Source of the DNA: Flammeovirgaceae bacterium
GTDB lineage: Bacteria > Bacteroidota > Bacteroidia > Cytophagales > Cyclobacteriaceae
DNA: 64,000 nucleotides
Assembly (NCBI GenBank): GCA_021298355.1
Contig: JAJTEH010000009.1
Coordinates: forward strand, 1 to 64,000
Direction of reading: 5' to 3'
Shown: one piece after another, positions 17,482-27,164 of the stretch
Numbering within the stretch: position 1 is the stretch's first letter
Layout: every line of letters starts with the position of its first letter
Position numbers and translations under genes: made by a program
The notes under the pieces: model-generated
What the model saw: the letters and a program-made list of their open reading frames with translations, nothing else
The model's database searches: none
What the model was told of the DNA's origin: nothing

Positions 17482-18489
17482 ATGAAGAAAAGATATTGGT
17501 GGCTTAGTTCCCTGTTTTTCTTTGCTGCATTTTATCTCGCAGGCCCGAAGCCGAAAGAACCAGCGTATAATTCATTGGCTATTGCTGTGTTACCCACTAT
17601 TTCAGGTGATGCATTAGAAAAGGATGTTGCACGAAAAGAGAGTAATTACAAAATAAAACCAGGCAACGAAGCAAGAATTATTTGGGCAAATGATTCATTG
17701 AAAAACAAAACCAAGTTTTCTGTTATTTATCTACATGGTTTTTCTGCCTCTCATGAAGAAGGGAATCCCATTCACTATCGTTTTGCAGAAAAGTATAAAA
17801 TGAATTTGTATTTAGCTCGATTAGCTGATCATGGCATAGATACAACTGAAGCTTTACTGAATTGTACTGTTGACAGGTTATGGAATACTGCTAAAGAAGC
17901 TTTGCAAATAGGATTAAGTTTAGGAGAGAAAGTAATCATTCTAAGTACATCTACAGGAAGTACATTAGCGATGAAATTAGCAGCTACTTATCCTGATCAA
18001 ATAGAAGCGTTGATTCAAATGTCGCCCAATGTTGCTATTAACAATGATGCAGCATTTTTATTAAATGATCATTGGGGATTACACATTGCCAGAATGGTGC
18101 AAGGAGGTAAATACAACATTACCAATATCGATACTACCTCTATTCGTGCACAATTTTGGAATGCGAAATATCGGCTTGAAGCTTTAACAGAGTTGCAACA
18201 ACTTTTAGAAACAAGTATGACAGATGAAGTCTTCTCGAAAATACAGCAACCTGTTTTAAATCTTTATTATTATAAGAATGAAGAAGAGCAAGACCCACAA
18301 GTAAAAGTAAGCGCTATGTTGGCCATGCACGAAAAATTAGCAACAGCAAAAGATAAAAAGAAAGCCGTAGCCATACCCACTGCCGGAGCGCACGTTATCG
18401 GAAGTAAATGGGCATCTAAAGATGTTGAAGCCGTTTGGAAAGAAATTGTGTTGTTTAGTGATGAAATACTTAAACTGAATCAACTATGA
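17482..18489 (+). CDS. Alpha/beta hydrolase, membrane-anchored or secreted
   Basis: A 335-residue protein with an N-terminal hydrophobic segment (residues 6-20) that may be a signal peptide or anchor. The alpha/beta hydrolase fold is suggested by VIYLHGFSASHEEG (oxyanion region, about 81-94), the nucleophile elbow STSTG with Ser157 (a degenerate GxSxG), and the late GAHVIGS segment that likely supplies the catalytic His. The substrate cannot be predicted; carboxylesterase or thioesterase-like activity is possible. It overlaps the downstream DedA gene by 4 nt (ATGA), so the two are probably co-translated and may both act on lipids or the envelope. Confidence 0.75.
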   Translation: MKKRYWWLSSLFFFAAFYLAGPKPKEPAYNSLAIAVLPTISGDALEKDVARKESNYKIKPGNEARIIWANDSLKNKTKFSVIYLHGFSASHEEGNPIHYRFAEKYKMNLYLARLADHGIDTTEALLNCTVDRLWNTAKEALQIGLSLGEKVIILSTSTGSTLAMKLAATYPDQIEALIQMSPNVAINNDAAFLLNDHWGLHIARMVQGGKYNITNIDTTSIRAQFWNAKYRLEALTELQQLLETSMTDEVFSKIQQPVLNLYYYKNEEEQDPQVKVSAMLAMHEKLATAKDKKKAVAIPTAGAHVIGSKWASKDVEAVWKEIVLFSDEILKLNQL

Positions 18490-19049
18490 ATGTGCAACCA
18501 CTCCTCGATCAATATGGTTATTTAGCTTTATTAGTAGGAACTTTTTTCGAAGGAGAAACTGCCATTTTGTTAGCCTCTTCCTTAATTCCACAGCAAATAT
18601 TTTCTTTTCCTTTAACTATTTTATTTGCGTTTGCAGGTTCATTTTTAAGTGATTGGTTATATTATTTTATAGGAAGAATTAATGGAAAAGTTTTTATTGC
18701 CAAGCGACCTAAGTTGTTACACCTCATGCAATCCATTAACGAAGTATTCGATCGCTATCAAATTCAGATTTTATTAAGTTACCGTTTTTTGTATGGTTTT
18801 AGAGTTGTTATACCTGTTATGATAGGCATGAGTGGTTTTAAACCAAAAGCTTATTTATTTTACACCATCGTAAGCGGTTTGTTATGGGCAACTGTTGTAA
18901 CAAGTATTGGTTACCTTATAGGCTCAACGTTAAAACTAAGCCTTAAAGACATAGAAGAAAACATCATTTTTGTTGCTTTGGGTTTTTCTTCCTTTGGTTT
19001 GTTACTGAGTTTAACCGTTCGGTATTTTTTAGGCAAACAGATCAAATAG
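18486..19049 (+). CDS. DedA family membrane protein
   Basis: A 187-residue polytopic protein of the DedA/SNARE-associated (VTT) family. The diagnostic pieces are GTFFEGETAIL near residue 18, AGSFLSDWLYYFIGR near 50-64, and YRFLYGFRVVIPVMIGMSG near 98-116. DedA proteins are thought to flip or recycle lipid carriers such as undecaprenyl phosphate and to support membrane homeostasis. Four to five hydrophobic helices are visible. Co-translated with the preceding alpha/beta hydrolase. It lies just downstream of the cell-wall cluster but behind its terminator, so it is a separate unit. Confidence 0.88.
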   Translation: MNVQPLLDQYGYLALLVGTFFEGETAILLASSLIPQQIFSFPLTILFAFAGSFLSDWLYYFIGRINGKVFIAKRPKLLHLMQSINEVFDRYQIQILLSYRFLYGFRVVIPVMIGMSGFKPKAYLFYTIVSGLLWATVVTSIGYLIGSTLKLSLKDIEENIIFVALGFSSFGLLLSLTVRYFLGKQIK

Positions 19050-19050
19050 A

Positions 19051-19470
19051 TTATAAATTCTTTTTATACTTTAGTAAAGTAGCTCGGATTAATTGGCCGC
19101 GTGTGTATTTAGATTTACTTCCAAAAATTCCGAGAAAACCTCTTCTTCTGCCTACACCTGCTGCTGCGCCACCGGTTGTGTTGCCGGTTGTGCTTAACGA
19201 TATTTCATCAAACAATATAACATCAGCTCCATTTTCGCTGGCGCGTTTTACTAATCTTGATTGTACTTTTTCTGATTTTCTTTTGGCTGAAACTTCGTAG
19301 GTTAATTTGCCCATTACTTCAAAATCTTCTTTTACATCTACTTCTCTGAAATATAAATCAGTTTTAGAAACAGGGGCATAGGTTCTCCCATAGTAAATAA
19401 TCTTGTTTCCGCACGATGTTAGCACGAAAAATGAAAGTGTAAGTAGTGTTATAACAATGGAGTTTTTCAT
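19051..19470 (-). CDS. Hypothetical lipoprotein
   Basis: A 139-residue protein with a clear lipoprotein signal: hydrophobic segment 4-16 and lipobox LTSC with Cys20. The mature part contains VMGKLTYEVSAKRKSEKVQSR and an RASENGADVILFDEI stretch, which resemble small YdgH/RcsF-like or heavy-metal-binding-type folds (ageing of secondary structure by eye only). A Gly/Thr-rich linker with GRRRG then precedes the basic C-terminus. I do not recognise the family. It is convergent with the DedA gene, with only 1 bp between them, and is transcribed alone. Confidence 0.65.
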   Translation of the reverse strand: MKNSIVITLLTLSFFVLTSCGNKIIYYGRTYAPVSKTDLYFREVDVKEDFEVMGKLTYEVSAKRKSEKVQSRLVKRASENGADVILFDEISLSTTGNTTGGAAAGVGRRRGFLGIFGSKSKYTRGQLIRATLLKYKKNL

Positions 19471-19629
19471 GGTTACTATTTTCTATGGTAAATTTAAGTA
19501 GCTTTTAGCAATATAATAAATTGATGTTGGAGGAACTGTTTTTACTTCAATTTGTTATCTAATCTTCAAATAGATTTCTAAATTTAGAAGAATTTTATAG
19601 AGAATTCATTCAATTAATAAATTTGAACA

Positions 19630-20619
19630 ATGGAATACAGACGATTAGGTAAATCAGGTTTACAAGTTAGCGCACTCTCCTTTGGTTCGTGGCTAACATT
19701 TGGCAAACAAATCGAGAATAATACTGCCGATGAATTAATGACAGTTGCATACGATAATGGCGTAAACTTTTTTGATAATGCCGAAATTTATGCACGTGGC
19801 AAATCTGAAATAGTGATGGGAGAAATATTGAAAAAGAAAGGTTGGTCGCGCGATAGTTACATTGTTTCATCAAAAGTATTTTTCGGATTAGGAGGAAAAG
19901 ATTTAAAACCCACGCAAAAAGGGTTGCATCGTAAACACGTTGTGGAAGCCTGCGAGCAAGCGTTGAAAAGATTTCAGTTAGATTACCTCGATCTATATTT
20001 CTGTCATCGCCCTGACAAGCAAACTCCGATAGAAGAAACCGTGTGGACGATGCACAACCTTATTCAGCAAGGAAAAATTTTGTATTGGGGAACAAGCGAG
20101 TGGAGTGCGCAAGAAATTATGGAAGCGCACATGGTGGCACAACGTTATTCTTTAATTGGCCCAACAATGGAACAACCACAATACAACATGCTGGAACGTA
20201 CCAAAGTAGAATTAGAATACGCTCAGATATACAAGACAGTTGGTTTGGGCACAACCATTTGGTCGCCATTGGCAAGTGGTGTTTTAACAGGTAAATACAA
20301 CGAAGGATTTCCAGATGGAACACGTTTAGGTATGGAAGGTTTAGATTGGTTGCGTGATAGCGCTTTAGTAGATGCCAATCTGAAAAAAGTAAAAGCCTTA
20401 ACGCGGCTTGCTTTAGATTTAAGCATGAGCATGCCCATATTGGCATTATCGTGGTGTTTAAAAAATGAAAATGTAAGCACAGTAATTTTAGGTGCATCTA
20501 AAACGAATCAGTTAACAGAGAACTTTAAAGCCTTAGAAGGAAAAGAAAGATTAACACCGGAAGTAATGGAACAAATCGAGAAGATTTTAAACAATAAGCC
20601 ACCACAACCAATGTTTTAA
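19630..20619 (+). CDS. Aldo/keto reductase, potassium-channel beta-subunit-like
   Basis: A 329-residue NADPH-dependent oxidoreductase of the AKR superfamily, close to the Kv-beta/YghZ group. The start YRRLGKSGLQVSALSFGSW is characteristic. The catalytic tetrad is visible as Asp49, Tyr54, Lys82 and His126. The C-terminal VSTVILGASKTNQLTEN segment binds the cofactor. Substrate unknown; YghZ-type enzymes reduce methylglyoxal and related aldehydes. A TAAATTTG sequence ends 4 nt before the ATG, but that is too close for a normal leader. The next gene begins 2 nt after the stop. Confidence 0.9.
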   Translation: MEYRRLGKSGLQVSALSFGSWLTFGKQIENNTADELMTVAYDNGVNFFDNAEIYARGKSEIVMGEILKKKGWSRDSYIVSSKVFFGLGGKDLKPTQKGLHRKHVVEACEQALKRFQLDYLDLYFCHRPDKQTPIEETVWTMHNLIQQGKILYWGTSEWSAQEIMEAHMVAQRYSLIGPTMEQPQYNMLERTKVELEYAQIYKTVGLGTTIWSPLASGVLTGKYNEGFPDGTRLGMEGLDWLRDSALVDANLKKVKALTRLALDLSMSMPILALSWCLKNENVSTVILGASKTNQLTENFKALEGKERLTPEVMEQIEKILNNKPPQPMF

Positions 20620-20621
20620 GG

Positions 20622-21143
20622 TTGAAAAGGAAAAAGTCTAAATGGAGTGCAGAGTTTTGGCTCGCTTTTTTTGCTTTAGTAGTAGGCGTATGCACTATGA
20701 TGGTTTACATTTACCAGGCAACCATTATGAGCAAGCAATTGAGCGCTTCGGTTAGACCTTTTCTTATTGCTATTTACTCCAATCAGGAAGATGTTGTTAG
20801 TTGGGGAGAAGAAAACAAAGGAGTTGGCCCGGCCTTTATAAAAGAAACCAGGCTATGGATTAACGGTGAGATGTATGCTGAAGAATACCATGAAGCATTT
20901 TTAGAAAGTTTGTTTAATAAGAAAGTACAGTATAATTATGCTAATTTAAACGGTAGGGTAATAAGCGCAGGCGAACGAATTAAACTTTTCGAGTTTGAAG
21001 ATAGTCGAGATGTAACTTTTATCGATAGTGTTTTTCAGGCGAATAACATAGGAATAGATGTTTGCTATTGTTCGGTGCAAGACGAGTGTTGGTCGATACA
21101 GTCAAATCAAGCAAAAGATAAGGATATTAAAATTTGCAAGTGA
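20622..21143 (+). CDS. Hypothetical single-pass membrane protein
   Basis: A 173-residue protein with a basic N-terminus (MKRKKSKW) and a transmembrane helix at about 10-31, then a soluble region with no family I recognise. The only usable start is TTG at 20622, 2 nt after the reductase stop; the next ATG lies inside the membrane helix. The C-terminal part contains four Cys (CYCSVQDEC, then IKICK), which could form disulfides if it is periplasmic. Similar small proteins with a segment like SKQLSASVRPFL often sit in membrane-associated contexts, but no function can be given. Confidence 0.55.
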   Translation: MKRKKSKWSAEFWLAFFALVVGVCTMMVYIYQATIMSKQLSASVRPFLIAIYSNQEDVVSWGEENKGVGPAFIKETRLWINGEMYAEEYHEAFLESLFNKKVQYNYANLNGRVISAGERIKLFEFEDSRDVTFIDSVFQANNIGIDVCYCSVQDECWSIQSNQAKDKDIKICK

Positions 21144-21415
21144 GTAAATAATAAAGTTTGTATTAATACAATCCTACTTAAATTAAGTTTATAGTATACA
21201 CGGTTTGTTGATAGAATATTTCAGTATTTAACAAAGTTTCCCATCAAATGGTTGTTCTATTCTATTTAAGATTCAAGTGTTAAAATTCGACAAAAATCGA
21301 CCTAAGATTATTTTACCTAATGAGTACCTTTTTTAAGAGAAGAAAGAAGAACCACATTTTTAGTAAAAGACTTATTCAGATATTAAATAGCGCTATGTAA
21401 GAATAATTAGAAATG
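21144..21415. other. Gene-free stretch before the susCD terminator
   Basis: AT-rich DNA between the hypothetical membrane protein and the 3' end of susD. No open frame, tRNA or repeat is visible apart from the terminator at its right end. Confidence 0.5.
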
Positions 21416-21417
21416 AA

Positions 21418-21445
21418 AAAAGGCTTCTCGAGTGAGAAGCCTTTT
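21418..21445. terminator. Bidirectional intrinsic terminator
   Basis: AAAAGGCTTCTC (21418-21429) pairs with GAGAAGCCTTTT (21434-21445) around a GAGT loop. T-tracts exist on both strands, so it can end both the susCD transcript from the right and any transcript from the left. Confidence 0.88.
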
Positions 21446-21503
21446 AAGGTTTAATCTGGATATTTCAAACTGTTATTGAGTAGCAGATTTGCATGAAGCA
21501 AGA

Positions 21504-23087
21504 CTATTTTGGATTTTCAATAATAGGAGTACTGCTAGTTGGCGAGTTGAAATCTAATTCATTTAAAGGCACATCAAAATAATTCATGTACTTATAATCG
21601 AATGTAGCGTTAGTGTTTAAAACTCCTGTTGCACTTATTACTACGCAACCAGTTCTACCACCACCACTCGCAACCGGATCGATAACACCCCATCTACGTG
21701 CATCGTAAAAAGAAAGTCCTTTTAACAACAATCCAATTCTTCTTTCTCTTCTTAATTCTTCTAGTGCTTGTGGAAGCGTTAAGCCGGTATTGGCTACAGC
21801 TGCTAACTGTGCATTCTGATCGTCTCTAACACCATCAATTAATGCAAGTGCTTGATCAATATTTCCACCTGAGCGTAAGGTTGCTTCCGCTTTGATCAAT
21901 TCATTTTCTGTATAAGTTCCAGCAAAAGTCTGATCCAATGCAAGATTATCTATTGAACAATAATCGCCACCTGCTACAAAATTATAGCGTGTGCCATATT
22001 GTATTCCTCTTTGTCTGTTGTTAACAATCCAAGTACCTCTTAAAGCGAAATTACGGGTAAAGCGATTGTCGCCTGGTTTAAAGTCTTGGATTAGTCTTTC
22101 GCTAGCAAAATGCCAACCTACTGTAGGTGCAACACGATATTGCAATAAAGTAGTAGTTACGAAATTGTTACCATCTTGTCTGATTACGAATTCGAAGTCG
22201 CCATCTTGCAGACCGTTATTAGCAAGTTGTAGAATGGCAGTCCATTCTGCTGTAGTCATTTGTGAAACCTTTTTATTAACCATAAGGTTTCTGGCGCGCA
22301 TAGTGTTTATATTTCTTACCCATTCATCAGGAGCAGGCACATCGTTATTACCATCATATAAGTGTGAAGGTACAATTCTAGATAAGAAAGAAATAAAGGT
22401 TTCTTCTTCACTTTCTGAAACAGAATTTAGAATAGTGATGGCAAGATTAAAATGTTCTTCTGCTTCAGCTAAGATCTGTTCATTATCAACAAAGTTGCCA
22501 TTTGTTTTTCCTGATTCATCTAATATAAGGCCTGAAACGTACATAGAACCAATTCGTGAATAAGCAAAACCTTTCCACCAGTGAGCCCACGCAGTAATTA
22601 CTTTTCTTTTTGTTTCTGCATTGTCAGAAAATTGAACGTTTCCGGATTCTACAGTTTCAAGTAAAACGTTGGCAGCATTGTTTACAAAGTACATGGTTAC
22701 CCATTCATGTGCGAATAAGTTATCGCTACCTTGTTCGCGAGAATTTCGATTTTTTAAGGATATTGCCTGGTCCCCTTCTTGAGGAGGTCTTACCACAGTG
22801 CCGTTGTCTAAAGTAATAGAAGATGGCTGATTGGCCCATCGCCAACCGAAATTTCCGAAAGGAATAAACAAGGCATCTCCCATAATTTCATGTGCTGCGT
22901 TGGTTACCCAGAAGAAATCGAAGTTATTCGGAAAGTTTAGGTAATTATAAATTCCAGTGGAGAAGTTGATAATACCGGTTTCTGAATTAAGCGCATCCAA
23001 ACTTGGTTCGTTTGGGTTTTTCACATCTAGTTGATCTTTGCATGCAAAGGCAACCAGAACGAAGAGTAATGTTAATATTTTTTTCAT
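21504..23087 (-). CDS. SusD/RagB-family nutrient-binding outer membrane lipoprotein
   Basis: A 527-residue surface lipoprotein. The signal is MKKILTLLFVLVAFAC with the lipid-carrying Cys16, followed by KDQLDVKNPNEPSLDAL, the normal SusD start. The helical TPR-like core and the C-terminal segment LEELRRERRIGLLLKGLSFYDARRW are classic for SusD/RagB. SusD forms the lid of the SusC channel and captures glycans or peptides. I chose the ATG at 23087 because an upstream in-frame start would add seven residues before the signal peptide. It lies 10 nt after susC. No carbohydrate-active enzyme is adjacent, so the substrate is unknown. Confidence 0.93.
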   Translation of the reverse strand: MKKILTLLFVLVAFACKDQLDVKNPNEPSLDALNSETGIINFSTGIYNYLNFPNNFDFFWVTNAAHEIMGDALFIPFGNFGWRWANQPSSITLDNGTVVRPPQEGDQAISLKNRNSREQGSDNLFAHEWVTMYFVNNAANVLLETVESGNVQFSDNAETKRKVITAWAHWWKGFAYSRIGSMYVSGLILDESGKTNGNFVDNEQILAEAEEHFNLAITILNSVSESEEETFISFLSRIVPSHLYDGNNDVPAPDEWVRNINTMRARNLMVNKKVSQMTTAEWTAILQLANNGLQDGDFEFVIRQDGNNFVTTTLLQYRVAPTVGWHFASERLIQDFKPGDNRFTRNFALRGTWIVNNRQRGIQYGTRYNFVAGGDYCSIDNLALDQTFAGTYTENELIKAEATLRSGGNIDQALALIDGVRDDQNAQLAAVANTGLTLPQALEELRRERRIGLLLKGLSFYDARRWGVIDPVASGGGRTGCVVISATGVLNTNATFDYKYMNYFDVPLNELDFNSPTSSTPIIENPK

Positions 23088-23097
23088 AGTTAAAAAA

Positions 23098-26000
23098 TTA
23101 TAGTCCAATGTCTAATCTAAAACCTAAGCTTTTAAAGTTTGGAAAGGCGTATTGGTCTAAACCTCTTGTTACAGCATTATTTAATCCTGCTGCAGCTTCT
23201 GGATCTAATCCAGAATATTTTGTTTTAGTGAATAAGTTGTTTCCGGTAACGGTTAGTCTAAATGTTTTGGTGAATTTTAAAACATCTTTTAGATCATACG
23301 ATACAGAAATATTACGTAAACGAACAAATGATCCATCTTCTACGAAATGGCTAACTTGGTTATTGGTTCTATACAAACTCTGATAGAAGTTTAACCAAGC
23401 ACCGCTTTGTCCATTAATGGTAACAGGCACAGTTTGGTCGGGGTGTACATTATCACGATACATCCATTGTTTAGTTTGGTTGTAAATATCAAATCCGTAA
23501 ACCCAATCAATTTGTGCAGAAACAGTTAATCTTTTAAAGATTGTAAACTCATTTATGAAAGACATGTTAAAATCAGGTGTAGGATCTCCTATTATTTGTT
23601 TTCCTTCATCGGCAAAAACAACCTGGCGTGTAGTCTTATTTACCACATAGCCATAAGGTCCCACTTCAAAATTTTGTTCATTGGCAGCATCGATATAACG
23701 AGTTCCGTTAGAGCGTGTTTGCGATAAAATGTTTAAAGGTACAAAACCGAAAAACGATCCAACGCGCGTACCTTCTTTTATTACGTGATTGTTACCTAAG
23801 GTAATATCTTTATCGTTAGAAATATCTACAACCTTGTTTACAGATTTACTGTAGTTAATTGTAGAATTCCATTTGAAATTTTCAAGATCAATGGCTGTAA
23901 TGTTTAAACCAGCCTGCCATCCGTTAGAAGCAAAAGATAAGGCATTGGTTAAAAACTGGCCGCTACCTGTTGATGGAGCCACATCTATTGCACGGATAAC
24001 ACCTGTAGAACTTCTATCCCAATAGGTTAAGTTTAATGTTGCTGATGGTAAATAGACACCATTATTTAAACCAAAAGTTATATCTGTACCAATTTCAAAC
24101 TCTTTAGATACTTCTACATTTAAACCAGGGTTGTTAAGAGTGGGTTGTACAATTAAACCAGCATTTTGATCTATAGAAAGTGTTCCGAAAGTTGGGAATC
24201 TGTCGAAAGCATTTGGTTGGATACCAGCTTCGCCATAGGCAGTACGTATTTTAAATTCGTTAACTACATTTTTTAAAGGAGAAAAGAATTCAAATTCTGA
24301 AAGACGAACAAATGCATCACCTCTTGGGAAGATAAATGCTTTTGATCCCTCACCGAATGCAGAGGAGTAGTCTGCTCTAAACCCACCCGATAATCCTACT
24401 TTGGCATCGTACTCTACTTTTGTATTTACCAAATAGCCATAAGTAATAAACTCTTCTGTAAACTGATCGATCTCAGCATTAGCAGTTTGAGATAAAGTTA
24501 TGTTATCAGTAAAGGTAGGCACATCGTTTCCAATTGCTTCGATTTGATCTAGATAATTGCTGCGCCAATCGAATGCAATTTGGGTATTCCAGGTAATAGG
24601 CAAACGTGAGTTAAAATCTCTTTTTGCATCTACATTAAAAAATGCACTCGCTAAAAAGTTTTGAGTGCGGCCTCTATCTTGTTGTACTTCTAATTGCCCA
24701 TTTAAGTTACCCAAACCATTAGAGAGCATTTCGGATTGGTTACGCGTATATTGGCGGTAGTAATATTGATAAGAGTCTATACCGTATTTTGCATTAAGAG
24801 TAAGAAATTTGTTTACTTCATAGTTAAGATCGAAGTTTTGAATTCCGCGAAGTACATCAGCAGAATATTTTCTATTATCGAATGTAAAAAACGGGTTGAT
24901 AGAGTTATCGCCAGTTGGGTTTGCAACGAAATTGTTTATGGCATCTCTCCTTGTTAAATCTATATATGGATAAATGTTGATCGCGTTGCTCAATGGGCTA
25001 GCTACATTGTTCGCACCTGTTATACCACCAGTAGTATTAGTGCTGGATACAAGTACTGTGCGAGAGCTAAGAGAAAGTTTGTTGCTTAACTTTGCATCAA
25101 GATTTAAGCGAAGATTAATACGTTCTAACTTTCCGTTTATGATAGATTCTTGTTCAAGAAACGATGCAGAAGTTAAATATTGAAGTTTTTCCGATCCACC
25201 TGATAATGTTACGCTACTATTGGATGTGCGAGCATTATTCTTAAATATGGCATCTATATTATCGAATAATTCGTTAACGTAAGGCTTATCTATTTTAGTA
25301 TCGGCAGTAACGTTAGCTATAGGATCTGGCCAAATACCAGTTTGTGCATCTGGTTCAAGAAGAACATCGCCAGTTCCAGCTAATCGGCCATCGGCTCGCG
25401 TATTAAAATAATGTAATCTTGCAGGTTCTAAATCACCAATGTTTAGATAATTATCGAAAGTGGAAGAATGACTAACATCAATTCTGGTTTTTCCGGCCTG
25501 TCCTTTCTTTGTAAATATCTGAATTACACCATTTGCACCTTGTGCACCGTAAATAGTGGCGGCAGCAGCACCTTGCACTACTTCTACCCGTTCGATATTG
25601 GAAAGATCTAAGTCGGCCAAGCGGCTGCTAAAGTTAGTAGCTGAACCGTTGTTGTTGTTATCAGTATTAATCTGTACTCCATCTACCATAATCATGGGTT
25701 GTGTACCGGTAAGTGAGTTAATACCACGCAACAAAATGTTTTGTTGCTGGCCAGGTTGGCCTGATACCGACTGAATTAATGCACCCGGAACTTTTCCGAT
25801 AAGTGCCTGCGAAAGATCTGCTGAAGGTGAGGATTTAATTATGTCTGATGACTTAATTGTTTCTACAGCTAAACCTATTCGTTTTTTATCGGTTGCTACA
25901 CCAACACCAGTAACTACTACTTCGCTTAATTGGGTAACGTCTAGCGAAAGCGAGATATCAATAACGTTTCTATTTCCCACTACCACTTCTTCGGAACGCA

Positions 26001-26232
26001 ATCCGATGAAACTAAACACAAGGGCCGCATCGCTACCAGGCACTGAGATTTTGTAAAAGCCATTTGCATCGGTTACTGTTCCTGTTGATGTTCCTTTAAC
26101 AACAACGTTAACACCGGGTAAAGCACTGCCATCTTCAGTTGCAGTTACTTTGCCGGATACTTGTCTTTCTTGTCCATAAAGTTGATAAACAAATGAAAGA
26201 CTAAAGAGTAAGAGTAAACATTTTCTTATCAT
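23098..26232 (-). CDS. SusC/RagA-family TonB-dependent outer membrane transporter
   Basis: A 1044-residue TonB-linked outer membrane protein. It has a signal peptide (residues 1-20), a carboxypeptidase D regulatory-like domain (RQVSGKVTATEDGSALPGVNV onwards), a TonB-box-like LSEVVVTG near 104-111, a plug domain (residues about 120-245, with MIMVDGVQI and IERVEVVQGAAAATIYGA), and a long beta-barrel ending in GFRLDIGL. It forms the import channel with the SusD lipoprotein 10 nt downstream. The region upstream is shared with a divergent LuxR-type regulator. There is no sign of an N-terminal anti-sigma signalling domain. Confidence 0.95.
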   Translation of the reverse strand: MIRKCLLLLFSLSFVYQLYGQERQVSGKVTATEDGSALPGVNVVVKGTSTGTVTDANGFYKISVPGSDAALVFSFIGLRSEEVVVGNRNVIDISLSLDVTQLSEVVVTGVGVATDKKRIGLAVETIKSSDIIKSSPSADLSQALIGKVPGALIQSVSGQPGQQQNILLRGINSLTGTQPMIMVDGVQINTDNNNNGSATNFSSRLADLDLSNIERVEVVQGAAAATIYGAQGANGVIQIFTKKGQAGKTRIDVSHSSTFDNYLNIGDLEPARLHYFNTRADGRLAGTGDVLLEPDAQTGIWPDPIANVTADTKIDKPYVNELFDNIDAIFKNNARTSNSSVTLSGGSEKLQYLTSASFLEQESIINGKLERINLRLNLDAKLSNKLSLSSRTVLVSSTNTTGGITGANNVASPLSNAINIYPYIDLTRRDAINNFVANPTGDNSINPFFTFDNRKYSADVLRGIQNFDLNYEVNKFLTLNAKYGIDSYQYYYRQYTRNQSEMLSNGLGNLNGQLEVQQDRGRTQNFLASAFFNVDAKRDFNSRLPITWNTQIAFDWRSNYLDQIEAIGNDVPTFTDNITLSQTANAEIDQFTEEFITYGYLVNTKVEYDAKVGLSGGFRADYSSAFGEGSKAFIFPRGDAFVRLSEFEFFSPLKNVVNEFKIRTAYGEAGIQPNAFDRFPTFGTLSIDQNAGLIVQPTLNNPGLNVEVSKEFEIGTDITFGLNNGVYLPSATLNLTYWDRSSTGVIRAIDVAPSTGSGQFLTNALSFASNGWQAGLNITAIDLENFKWNSTINYSKSVNKVVDISNDKDITLGNNHVIKEGTRVGSFFGFVPLNILSQTRSNGTRYIDAANEQNFEVGPYGYVVNKTTRQVVFADEGKQIIGDPTPDFNMSFINEFTIFKRLTVSAQIDWVYGFDIYNQTKQWMYRDNVHPDQTVPVTINGQSGAWLNFYQSLYRTNNQVSHFVEDGSFVRLRNISVSYDLKDVLKFTKTFRLTVTGNNLFTKTKYSGLDPEAAAGLNNAVTRGLDQYAFPNFKSLGFRLDIGL

Positions 26233-26540
26233 AGGTTTGTTTTTTAAGTGTCAACAAATGTTTGCAAAACCGATAAGAATGTTTTCATACAATAATTACC
26301 AATTATGAGGCTTTAACTACTACTTTATAGCCTATATGAAATGAAGTATTTTTCGTAGGTGGATTTTTAATTGATGCTATTCCTTTTCTTCGCTGAAATG
26401 GAAATTGAAAGGGAGGTAGTGTTTACAACATAAAGGAAAGAAAAAATCTGTTTTTGTTAACGAATTACTCCAGTATGAAGTATAGCTGATTGTTATTTTA
26501 CTATCATTTTTGGTAATACAATTTACACTACGAAAAGCAT
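26233..26540. other. Divergent regulatory region between susC and the luxR-type gene
   Basis: A 308-bp AT-rich gap between two divergent genes. It must hold the susCD promoter and the regulator promoter, but I find no exact TAnnTTTG element at a sensible distance. No tRNA or small gene is visible. Confidence 0.5.
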
Positions 26541-27164
26541 ATGAAAACTGACATCATAACCAATAACCATGCAATTCCTGTTACCTTAATCCCATGTTTA
26601 CACGAGCAAACTGAAATTCAAATTCACAATATTTATCATACTTTACCTGATGCACTTACAAAATTCAGAAAACAACTTCCTGAATTACTTATCATATACT
26701 CTACACACGACAAATTGGAAATAGAGCAAATTAAGAATTTAAAACTATTTTCTCCTGCCACTAAAGTTCTGGTAATAATTAGTGAGAAGGATAGAGATTT
26801 TACTTTTAAGTTATTAAAATCTGGGGCTGATGGTATTTTGCAAAACGATATGCCACTTGAAGAAATAGTAAGTAAGCTAAAAAGAATACCACAAGGTGGC
26901 ATTGCTTTATCAGAAGAAATTATAAAATGGATTATTGAGAAAAACCGAAATATTTATTATTCTTTTTTAACTATGCGCGAAAACGAGATCTTAAATTTGT
27001 TGGTTGAAGGAAAAACAAATGGACAGATTTCTTCTGAACTCTATATTTCTCCATTTACAATTAAAACGCACATAAGCAACATCTATACAAAAATTGGGTG
27101 TAATAAAAAATCTGAGTTATTAGAAAAAGTGCGTAGCAGAAAAAATCAGTTGCAAACAACTTAA
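26541..27164 (+). CDS. LuxR-type regulator with degenerate receiver domain
   Basis: A 207-residue protein with a receiver-like domain (about 1-125) and a LuxR/NarL helix-turn-helix (about 140-200: LTMRENEILNLLVEGKTNGQIS then SPFTIKTHISNIY). When aligned with the canonical response regulator next door, the phospho-acceptor Asp is replaced by Tyr53, the acidic pair by Pro18/Cys19 and the conserved Lys by Asn. The domain therefore cannot be phosphorylated in the usual way. It is divergent from susC, so control of susCD is plausible. It converges with the response regulator gene and shares a TTAA double stop. Confidence 0.85.
   Translation: MKTDIITNNHAIPVTLIPCLHEQTEIQIHNIYHTLPDALTKFRKQLPELLIIYSTHDKLEIEQIKNLKLFSPATKVLVIISEKDRDFTFKLLKSGADGILQNDMPLEEIVSKLKRIPQGGIALSEEIIKWIIEKNRNIYYSFLTMRENEILNLLVEGKTNGQISSELYISPFTIKTHISNIYTKIGCNKKSELLEKVRSRKNQLQTT

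Noticed and set aside
19618-19625. TAAATTTG as promoter of the aldo/keto reductase gene
   Set aside because: It ends 4 nt before the ATG with no -33 partner; in such AT-rich DNA a chance match is likely.
22610-22816. Plus-strand frames inside susD and susC
   Set aside because: All lie opposite strongly supported coding sequence and lack family features.
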